A stretch of 64,000 nt of DNA from Prosopocoilus inquinatus (Eukaryota > Arthropoda > Insecta > Coleoptera > Lucanidae), in contig CM069877.1 in NCBI GenBank assembly GCA_036172665.1, positions 22,841,001 to 22,905,000 on the forward strand. Direction: 5' to 3'. The translations under genes and the position numbers were made by a program. The notes beneath the pieces were generated by a model. That model saw only the letters and a program-made list of their open reading frames with translations, did not search any database and had not been told where the DNA came from. Below, piece by piece: positions 49,701-61,500 of this stretch; position 1 is the first letter of the stretch, and each line of letters starts with the position of its first letter.

Positions 49701-52700
49701 TCTGATGTGAGATACAAAGTTTTCGGACGCAGCAGAAGCTGGAAATAGTTTTAAACGAAACAACACGTATTGGCGTTGTTCCTGTGATGTATGTAATCGA
49801 TCCTTACTCATCTATCATGTTATTTGACGTTGCGATGGACTCCAGTAACTCTAATTTGAGATACGAAATTTTCGGACGCAGCAGAAGATGGAAATAGTTT
49901 TAAATGAAACAACACGCATTAGCGTTGTTCCTGTGATGTATCTAATCGATCCTTACTTATCTATCATGTTATTTGACGTTTCGATGGACTCTGGTAACTC
50001 TGATGTGAGATACGAAGTTCTTGGGCGCAGCAGGAGCTGGAAATAGTTTTAAACAAAGCAACACGTATTAGCGTTGTTCCTGTGATGTATCTAATCGATC
50101 CTTACTCATCTATCATGTTATTTTACGTTTGGATGGACTCCAGTAACTCTGATGTGAGATACAAAGTTTTTGGACGCAGCAGAAGCTGGAAATAGTTTTG
50201 AACGAAACAACACGTATTAGCTTTATTCCTGTGATGTATCTAATCGATCCTTACTTAGCTACTATGTTATTTGACGTTTCGATGGACTCCAGTTACTCTA
50301 TGGTGAGATACGAAATTTTCGGACGCAGCAGAAGTTGGAAATAGTTTTAAACGAAACAACACGCATTAGCGTTGTTCCTGTGATGTATCTAATCGATCCT
50401 TACTCATCTATCATGTTATTTGGCGTTTCGATGGACTCCAGTAACTTTGATGTGAGATACGAAGTTTTCGGACGCAGCTGTAGCTGGAAATAGTTTTAAA
50501 TGAAACAACACGTATTAGCGTTGTTCCTGTGATGTATCTAATCGATCCTTACTCATCTATCATGTTATTTTACGTTTGGATGGACTCCAGTAACTCTGAT
50601 GTGAGATACAAAGTTTTTGGACGCAGCAGAAGCTGGAAATAGTTTTGAACGAAACAACACGTATTAGCAGTGTTCCTGTGATGTATCTAATCGATCCTTA
50701 CTTAGCTACTATGTTATTTGACGTTTCGATGGACTCTAGTAACTCTATGGTGAGATACGAAATTTTCGGACGCAGCAGAAGCTGGAAATAGTTTTAAACG
50801 AAACAACACGCATTAGCGTTGTTCCTGTGATGTATCTAATCGATCCTTACTCATCTATCATGTTATTTGGCGTTTCGATGGACTCCAGTAACTTTGATGT
50901 GAGATACGAAGTTCTCGGACGCAGCTGTAGCTGGAAATAGTTTTAAATGAAACAACACGTATTAGCGTTGTTCCTGTGATGTATCTAATCGATCCTTACT
51001 CATCTATCATGTTATTTGACGTTTCGATGGACTCTAGTAACTCTGATGTGAGATACGAAGTTCTTGGACGCAGCAGGAGCTGGAAATAGTTTTAAACGAA
51101 ACAACACGTATTAGCGTTGTTCCTGTGATGTATCTAATCGATCCTTACTCATCTATCATGTTATTTGGCGTTTCGATGGACCCCAGTAACTCTAATGTAA
51201 GATACGAAATTTTCGGACGCAGCAGAAGCTGGAAATAGTTTCAAACGAAACAACACGCATTAGCGTTGTTCCTGTGATGTATCTAATCGATCCTTACTTA
51301 GCTACTATGTTATTTGACGTTTCGATGGACTCTAGTAACTCTATGGTGAGATACGAAATTTTCGGACGCAGCCGAAGCTGGAAATAGTTTTAAACGAAAC
51401 AACACGCATTAGCGTTGTTCCTGTGATGTATCTAATCGATCCTTACTCATCTATCATGTTATTTGGCGTTTCGATGGACTCCAGTAACTTTGATGTGAGA
51501 TACGAAGTTCTCGGACGCAGCAGAAGCTGGAAATAGTTTCAAACGAAACAACACGCATTAGCGTTGTTCCTGTGATGTATCTAATCGATCCTTACTCATC
51601 TATCATGTTATTTGGCGTTTCGATGGACTCCAGTAACTTTGATGTGAGATACGAAGTTTTTGGACGCAGCAGAAGCTGGAAATAGTTTTGAACGAAACAA
51701 CACGTATTAGCGTTGTTCCTGTGATGTATCTAATCGATCCTTACTTATCTATCAGGTTATTTGACGTTTCGATGGACTCCAGTAACTCTGATGTGAGATA
51801 CGACGTTTTCGGACGCAGCAGAAGCTGGAAATAGTTTTAAACGAAACAACACGTATTGGCGTTGTTCCTGTGATGTATGTAATCGATCCTTACTAATCTA
51901 TCATGTTATTTGACGTTTGGATGGACTTTGATGTGAGATACGAAGTTCTCGGACGCAGCTGTAGCTGGAAATAGTTTTAAATGAAACAACACGTATTAGC
52001 GTTGTTCCTGTGATGTATCTAATCGATCCTTACTCATCTATCATGTTATTTTACGTTTGGATGGACTCCAGTAACTCTGATGTGAGATACAAAGTTTTTG
52101 GACGCAGCAGAAGCTGGAAATAGTTTTGAACGAAACAACACGTATTAGCAATGTTCCTGTGATGTATCTAATCGATCCTTACTTAGCTACTATGTTATTT
52201 GACGTTTCGATGGACTCTAGTAACTCTATGGTGAGATACGAAATTTTCGGACGCAGCAGAAGCTGGAAATAGTTTCAAACGAAACAACACGCATTAGCGT
52301 TGTTCCTGTGATGTATCTAATCGATCCTTACTCATCTATCATGTTATTTGGCGTTTCGATGGACTCCAGTAACTTTGATGTGAGATACGAAGTTCTCGGA
52401 CGCAGCTGAAGCTAGAAATAGTTTTAAACGAAACAACACGCATTAGCGTTGTTCCTGTGCTGTATCTAATCGATCCTTACTTATCTATCAGGTTATTTGA
52501 CGTTTCGATGGACTCCAGTAACTCTGATGTGAGATACGACGTTTTCGGACGCAGCAGAAGCTGGAAATAGTTTTAAACGAAACAACACGTATTAGCGTTG
52601 TTCCTGTGATGTATGTAATCGATCCTTACTCATCTATCATGTTATTTGACGTTTGGATGGACTCCAGTAACTCTGATGTGAGATACAAAGTTCTCGGACG

Positions 52701-54612
52701 CAGCAGAAGCTGGAAATAGTTTTAAATGAAACAACACACATTAGCGTTGTTCCTGTGATGTATCTAATCGATCCTTACTCATCTATCATGTTATTTGACG
52801 TTTCGATGGACTCTAGTAACTCTGATGTGAGATACGAAGTTTTTGGGCGCAGCAGGAGCTGGAAATAGTTTTAAACAAAGCAACACGTATTAGCGTTTTT
52901 CCTGTGATGTACCTAATCGATCCTTACTCATCTATCATGTTATTTTATGTTTGGATGGACTCCAGTAACTCTGAAATAGTTTTAAATGAAACAACACGTA
53001 TTAGCGTTGTTCCTGTGATGTATCTAATCGATCCTTACTCATCTATCATGTTATTTGACGTTTCGATGGACTCTAGTAACTCTGATGTGAGATACGAAGT
53101 TCTTGGACGCAGCAGGAGCTGGAAATAGTTTTAAACGAAACAACACGTATTAGCGTTGTTCCTGTGATGTATCTAATCGATCCTTACTCATCTATCATGT
53201 TATTTGGCGTTTCGATGGACCCCAGTAACTCTAATGTAAGATACGAAATTTTCGGACGCAGCAGAAGCTGGAAATAGTTTCAAACGAAACAACACGCATT
53301 AGCGTTGTTCCTGTGATGTATCTAATCGATCCTTACTTAGCTACTATGTTATTTGACGTTTCGATGGACTCTAGTAACTCTATGGTGAGATACGAAATTT
53401 TCGGACGCAGCCGAAGCTGGAAATAGTTTTAAACGAAACAACACGCATTAGCGTTGTTCCTGTGATGTATCTAATCGATCCTTACTCATCTATCATGTTA
53501 TTTGGCGTTTCGATGGACTCCAGTAACTTTGATGTGTGATACGAAGTTCTCGGACGCAGCAGAAGCTGGAAATAGTTTCAAACGAAACAACACGCATTAG
53601 CGTTGTTCCTGTGATGTATCTAATCGATCCTTACTCATCTATCATGTTATTTGGCGTTTCGATGGACTCCAGTAACTTTGATGTGAGATACGAAGTTTTT
53701 GGACGCAGCAGAAGCTGGAAATAGTTTTGAACGAAACAACACGTATTAGCGTTGTTCCTGTGATGTATCTAATCGATCCTTACTTATCTATCAGGTTATT
53801 TGACGTTTCGATGGACTCCAGTAACTCTGATGTGAGATACGACGTTTTCGGACGCAGCAGAAGCTGGAAATAGTTTTAAACGAAACAACACGTATTAGCG
53901 TTGTTCCTGTGATGTATGTAATCGATCCTTACTAATCTATCATGTTATTTGACGTTTGGATGGACTTTGATGTAAGATACGAAGTTCTCGGACGCAGCTG
54001 TAGCTGGAAATAGTTTTAAATGAAACAACACGTATTAGCGTTGTTCTTGTGATGTATCTAATCGATCCTTACTCATCTATCATGTTATTTGACGTTTCGA
54101 TGGACTCCAGTAACTCTAATTTGAGATACGAAATTTTCGGACGCAGCAGAAGATGGAAATAGTTTTAAATGAAACAACACGCATTAGCGTTGTTCCTGTG
54201 ATGTATCTAATCGATCCTTACTTATCTATCATGTTATTTGACGTTTCGATGGACTCTGGTAACTCTGATGTGAGATACGAAGTTCTTGGGCGCAGCAGGA
54301 GCTGGAAATAGTTTTAAACAAAGCAACACGTATTAGCGTTGTTCCTGTGATGTATCTAATCGATCCTTACTCATCTATCATGTTATTTTACGTTTGGATG
54401 GACTCCAGTAACTCTGATGTGAGATACAAAGTTTTTGGACGCAGCAGAAGCTGGAAATAGTTTTGAACGAAACAACACGTATTAGCAGTGTTCCTGTGAT
54501 GTATCTAATCGATCCTTACTTAGCTACTATGTTATTTGACGTTTCGATGGACTCTAGTAACTCTATGGTGAGATACGAAATTTTCGGACGCAGCAGAAGC
54601 TGGAAATAGTTT
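46514..54612 (+). repeat. Higher-order block D, copy 2
   Basis: This is the copy of 25,978-34,076 at +20,536 bp. Private changes noticed are CGCAGAAGAAGC near 47,057 (copy 1 CGCAGCAGAAGC), T for C at 52,347 and CACACA near 52,735. Only a handful of differences over 8 kb were found by eye. Confidence 0.92.
48616..53677 (+). repeat. Higher-order block A, copy 3
   Basis: This is the counterpart of copy 2 at +20,536 bp and includes the 147-bp monomer at 49,063. It shares all the block A markers. A private change is AACACACATTAG near 52,735-52,742, where copy 2 has AACACGCATTAG. Confidence 0.88.
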
Positions 54613-57600
54613 CAAACGAAACAACACGCATTAGCGTTGTTCCTGTGATGTATCTAATCGATCCTTACTCATCTATCATGTTATTTGGCGTTTCGATGGA
54701 CTCCAGTAACTTTGATGTGAGATACGAAGTTCTCGGACGCAGCTGAAGCTAGAAATAGTTTTAAACGAAACAACACGCATTAGCGTTGTTCCTGTGCTGT
54801 ATCTAATCGATCCTTACTTATCTATCAGGTTATTTGACGTTTCGATGGACTCCAGTAACTCTGATGTGAGATACGACGTTTTCGGACGCAGCAGAAGCTG
54901 GAAATAGTTTTAAACGAAACAACACGTATTAGCGTTGTTCCTGTGATGTATGTAATCGATCCTTACTCATCTATCATGTTATTTGACGTTTGGATGAACT
55001 CCAGTAACTCTGATGTGAGATACAAAGTTCTCGGACGCAGCAGAAGCTGGAAATAGTTTTAAATGAAACAACACGCATTAGCGTTGTTCCTGTGATGTAT
55101 CTAATCGATCCTTACTCATCTATCATGTTATTTGACGTTTCGATGGACTCTAGTAACTCTGATGTGAGATACGAAGTTTTTGGGCGCAGCAGGAGCTGGA
55201 AATAGTTTTAAACAAAGCAACACGTATTAGCGTTGTTCCTGTGATGTACCTAATCGATCCTTACTCATCTATCATGTTATTCTATGTTTGGATGGACTCC
55301 AGTAACTCTGAAATAGTTTTAAATGAAACAACACGTATTAGCGTTGTTCCTGTGATGTATCTAATCGATCCTTACTCATCTATCATGTTATTTGACGTTT
55401 CGATGGACTCTAGTAACTCTGATGTGAGATACGAAGTTCTTGGACGCAGCAGGAGCTGGAAATAGTTTTAAACGAAACAACACGTATTAGCGTTGTTCCT
55501 GTGATGTATCTAATCGATCCTTACTCATCTATCATGTTATTTGGCGTTTCGATGGACCCCAGTAACTCTAATGTAAGATACGAAATTTTCGGATGCAGCA
55601 GAAGCTGGAAATAGTTTCAAACGAAACAACACGCATTAGCGTTGTTCCTGTGATGTATCTAATCGATCCTTACTTAGCTACTATGTTATTTGACGTTTCG
55701 ATGGACTCTAGTAACTCTATGGTGAGATACGAAATTTTCGGACGCAGCCGAAGCTGGAAATAGTTTTAAACGAAACAACACACATTAGCGTTGTTCCTGT
55801 GATGTATCTAATCGATCCTTACTCATCTATCATGTTATTTGGCGTTTCGATGGACTCCAGTAACTTTGATGTGAGATACAAAGTTTTTGGACGCAGCAGA
55901 AGCTGGAAATAGTTTTGAACGAAACAACACGTATTAGCAGTGTTCCTGTGATGTATCTAATCGATCCTTACTTAGCTACTATGTTATTTGACGTTTCGAT
56001 GGACTCTAGTAACTCTATGGTGAGATACGAAATTTTCGGACGCAGCAGAAGCTGGAAATAGTTTTAAACGAAACAACACGCATTAGCGTTGTTCCTGTGA
56101 TGTATCTAATCGATCCTTACTCATCTATCATGTTATTTGGCGTTTCGATGGACCCCAGTAACTCTAATGTAAGATACGAAATTTTCGGACGCAGCAGAAG
56201 CTGGAAATAGTTTCAAACGAAACAACACGCATTAGCGTTGTTCCTGTGATGTATCTAATCGATCCTTACTTAGCTACTATGTTATTTGACGTTTCGATGG
56301 ACTCTAGTAACTCCATGGTGAGATACGAAATTTTCGGACGCAGCCGAAGCTGGAAATAGTTTTAAACGAAACAACACGCATTAGCGTTGTTCCTGTGATG
56401 TATCTAATCGATCCTTACTCATCTATCATGTTATTTGGCGTTTCGATGGACTCCAGTAACTTTGATGTGAGATACGAAGTTCTCGGACGCAGCAGAAGCT
56501 GGAAATAGTTTCAAACGAAACAACACGCATTAGCGTTGTTCCTGTGATGTATCTAATCGATCCTTACTCATCTATCATGTTATTTGGCGTTTCGATGGAC
56601 TCCAGTAACTTTGATGTGAGATACGAAGTTTTTGGACGCAGCAGAAGCTGGAAATAGTTTTGAACGAAACAACACGTATTAGCGTTGTTCCTGTGATGTA
56701 TCTAATCGATCCTTACTTATCTATCAGGTTATTTGACGTTTCGATGGACTCCAGTAACTTTGATGTGAGATACGACGTTTTCGGACGCAGCAGAAGCTGG
56801 AAATAGTTTTAAACGAAACAACACGTATTAGCGTTGTTCCTGTGATGTATGTAATCGATCCTTACTAATCTATCATGTTATTTGACGTTTGGATGGACTT
56901 TGATGTGAGATACGAAGTTCTCGGACACAGCAGTAGCTGGAAATAGTTTTAAATGAAACAACACGTATTAGCGTTGTTCCTGTGATGTATCTAATCGATC
57001 CTTACTCATCTATCATCTTATTTTACGTTTGGATGGACTCCAGTAACTCTGATGTGAGATACAAAGTTTTTGGACGCAGCAGAAGCTGGAAATAGTTTTG
57101 AACGAAACAACACGTATTAGCAGTGTTCCTGTGATGTATCTAATCGATCCTTACTTAGCTACTATGTTATTTGACGTTTCGATGGACTCTAGTAACTCTA
57201 TGGTGAGATACGAAATTTTCGGACGCAGCAGAAGCTGGAAATAGTTTCAAACGAAACAACACGCATTAGCGTTGTTCCTGTGATGTATCTAATCGATCCT
57301 TACTCATCTATCATGTTATTTGGCGTTTCGATGGACTCCAGTAACTTTGATGTGAGATACGAAGTTCTCGGACGCAGCTGAAGCTAGAAATAGTTTTAAA
57401 CGAAACAACACGCATTAGCGTTGTTCCTGTGCTGTATCTAATCGATCCTTACTTATCTATCAGGTTATTTGACGTTTCGATGGACTCCAGTAACTCTGAT
57501 GTGAGATACGACGTTTTCGGACGCAGCAGAAGCTGGAAATAGTTTTAAACGAAACAACACGTATTAGCGTTGTTCCTGTGATGTATGTAATCGATCCTTA

Positions 57601-58508
57601 CTCATCTATCATTTTATTTGACGTTTGGATGGACTCCAGTAACTCTGATGTGAGATACAAAGTTCTCGGACGCAGCAGAAGCTGGAAATAGTTTTAAATG
57701 AAACAACACGCATTAGCGTTGTTCCTGTGATGTATCTAATCGATCCTTACTCATCTATCATGTTATTTGACGTTTCGATGGACTCTAGTAACTCTGATGT
57801 GAGATACGAAGTTTTTGGGCGCAGCAGGAGCTGGAAATAGTTTTAAACAAAGCAACACGTATTAGCGTTGTTCCTGTGATGTACCTAATCGATCCTTACT
57901 CATCTATCATGTTATTTTATGTTTGGATGGACTCCAGTAACTCTGAAATAGTTTTAAATGAAACAACACGTATTAGCGTTGTTCCTGTGATGTATCTAAT
58001 CGATCCTTACTCATCTATCATGTTATTTGACGTTTCGATGGACTCTAGTAACTCTGATGTGAGATACGAAGTTCTTGGACGCAGCAGGAGCTGGAAATAG
58101 TTTTAAACGAAACAACACGTATTAGCGTTGTTCCTGTGATGTATCTAATCGATCCTTACTCATCTATCATGTTATTTGGCGTTTCGATGGACCCCAGTAA
58201 CTCTAATGTAAGATACGAAGTTTTCGGACGCAGCAGAAGCTGGAAATAGTTTCAAACGAAACAACACGCATTAGCGTTGTACCTGTGATGTATCTAATCG
58301 ATCCTTACTTAGCTACTATGTTATTTGACGTTTCGATGGACTCTAGTAACTCTATGGTGAGATACGAAATTTTCGGACGCAGCCGAAGCTGGAAATAGTT
58401 TTAAACGAAACAACACGCATTAGCGTTGTTCCTGTGATGTATCTAATCGATCCTTACTCATCTATCATGTTATTTGGCGTTTCGATGGACTCCAGTAACT
58501 TTGATGTG
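54503..58508 (+). repeat. Higher-order block E, copy 2
   Basis: This is the partner of 42,735-46,740. It overlaps the start of block B copy 2, so this stretch has at least two close relatives in the window (from about 5,058 and 42,735). The differences fall at block edges rather than being spread evenly, as expected for segment copying. Confidence 0.86.
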
Positions 58509-61500
58509 TGATACGAAGTTCTCGGACGCAGCAGAAGCTGGAAATAGTTTCAAACGAAACAACACGCATTAGCGTTGTTCCTGTGATGTATCTAATCGAT
58601 CCTTACTCATCTATCATGTTATTTGGCGTTTCGATGGACTCCAGTAACTTTCATGTGAGATACGAAGTTTTTGGACGCAGCAGAAGCTGGAAATAGATTT
58701 GAACGAAACAACACGTATTAGCGTTGTTCCTGTGATGTATCTAATCGATCCTTACTTATCTATCAGGTTATTTGACGTTTCGATGGACTCCAGTAACTCT
58801 GATGTGAGATACGACGTTTTCGGACGCAGCAGAAGCTGGAAATAGTTTTAAACGAAACAACACGTATTAGCGTTGTTCCTGTGATGTATGTAATCGATCC
58901 TTACTAATCTATCATGTTATTTGACGTTTGGATGGACTTTGATGTGAGATACGAAGTTCTCGGACGCAGCTGTAGCTGGAAATAGTTTTAAATGAAACAA
59001 CACGTATTAGCGTTGTTCTTGTGATGTATCTAATCGATCCTTACTCATCTATCATGTTATTTTACGTTTGGATGGACTCCAGTAACTCTGATGTGAGATA
59101 CAAAGTTTTTGGACGCAGCAGAAGCTGGAAATAGTTTTGAACGAAACAACACGTATTAGCAGTGTTCCTGTGATGTATCTAATCGATCCTTACTTAGCTA
59201 CTATGTTATTTGACGTTTCGATGGACTCTAGTAACTCTATGGTGAGATACGAAATTTTCGGACGCAGCAGAAGCTGGAAATAGTTTCAAACGAAACAACA
59301 CGCATTAGCGTTGTTCCTGTGATGTATCTAATCGATCCTTACTCATCTATCATGTTATTTGGCGTTTCGATGGACTCCAGTAACTTTGATGTGAGATACG
59401 AAGTTCTCGGACGCAGCTGAAGCTAGAAATAGTTTTAAACGAAACAACACGCATTAGCGTTGTTCCTGTGCTGTATCTAATCGATCCTTACTTATCTATC
59501 AGGTTATCTGACGTTTCGATGGACTCCAGTAACTCTGATGTGAGATACGACGTTTTCGGACGCAGCAGAAGCTGGAAATAGTTTTAAACGAAACAACACG
59601 TATTAGCGTTGTTCCTGTGATGTATGTAATCGATCCTTACTCATCTATCATGTTATTTGACGTTTGGATGGACTCCAGTAACTCTGATGTGAGATACAAA
59701 GTTCTCGGACGCAGCAGAAGCTGGAAATAGTTTTAAATGAAACAACACGCATTAGCGTTGTTCCTGTGATGTATCTAATCGATCCTTACTCATCTATCAT
59801 GTTATTTGACGTTTCGATGGACTCTAGTAACTCTGATGTGAGATACAAAGTTCTTGGACGCAGCAGAAGCTGGAAATAGTTTTAAACGAAACAACACGTA
59901 TTAGCGTTGTTCCTGTGATGTATCTAATCGATCCTTACTCATCTATCATGTTATTTTACGTTTGGATGGACTCCAGTAACTCTGATGTGAGATACGAAGT
60001 TTTTGGGCGCAGCAGGAGGTGGAAATAGTTTTAAACAAAGCAACACGTATTAGCGTTGTTCCTGTGATGTACCTAATCGATCCTTACTCATCTATCATGT
60101 TATTTTATGTTTGGATGGACTCCAGTAACTCTGAAATAGTTTTAAATGAAACAACACGTATTAGCGTTGTTCCTGTGATGTATCTAATCGATCCTTACTC
60201 ATCTATCATGTTATTTGACGTTTCGATGGACTCTAGTAACTCTGATGTGAGATACGAAGTTCTTGGACGCAGCAGGAGCTGGAAATAGTTTTAAACGAAA
60301 CAACACGTATTAGCGTTGTTCCTGTGATGTATCTAATCGATCCTTACTCATCTATCATGTTATTTGGCGTTTCGATGGACCCCAGTAACTCTAATGTAAG
60401 ATACGAAATTTTCGGACGCAGCAGAAGCTGGAAATAGTTTCAAACGAAACAACACGCATTAGCGTTGTTCCTGTGATGTATCTAATCGATCCTTACTCAT
60501 CTATCATGTTATTTGGCGTTTCGATGGACTCCAGTAACTTTGATGTGAGATACGAAGTTCTCGGACGCAGCTGAAGCTAGAAATAGTTTTAAACGAAACA
60601 ACACGCATTAGCGTTGTTCCTGTGCTGTATCTAATCGATCCTTACATATCTATCAGGTTATTTGACGTTTCGATGGACTCCAGTAACTCTGATGTGAGAT
60701 ACGACGTTTTCGGACGCAGCAGAAGCTGGAAATAGTTTTAAACGAAACAACACGTATTAGCGTTGTTCCTGTGATGTATGTAATCGATCCTTACTCATCT
60801 ATCATGTTATTTGACGTTTGGATGGACTCCAGTAACTCTGATGTGAGATACAAAGTTCTCGGACGCAGCAGAAGCTGGAAATAGTTTTAAATGAAACAAC
60901 ACGCATTAGCGTTGTTCCTGTGATGTATCTAATCGATCCTTACTCATCTATCATGTTATTTGACGTTTCGATGGACTCTAGTAACTCTGATGTGAGATAC
61001 GAAGTTTTTGGGCGCAGCAGGAGCTGGAAATAGTTTTAAACAAAGCAACATGTATTAGCGTTGTTCCTGTGATGTACCTAATCGATCCTTACTCATCTAT
61101 CATGTTATTTTATGTTTGGATGGACTCCAGTAACTCTGAAATAGTTTTAAATGAAACAACACGTATTAGCGTTGTTCCTGTGATGTATCTAATCGATCCT
61201 TACTCATCTATCATGTTATTTGACGTTTCGATGGACTCTAGTAACTCTGATGTGAGATACGAAGTTCTTGGACGCAGCAGGAGCTGGAAATAGTTTTAAA
61301 CGGAACAACACGTATTAGCGTTGTTCCTGTGATGTATCTAATCGATCCTTACTCATCTATCATGTTATTTGGCGTTTCGATGGACCCCAGTAACTCTAAT
61401 GTAAGATACGAAATTTTCGGACGCAGCAGAAGCTGGAAATAGTTTCAAACGAAACAACACGCATTAGCGTTGTTCCTGTGATGTATCTAATCGATCCTTA

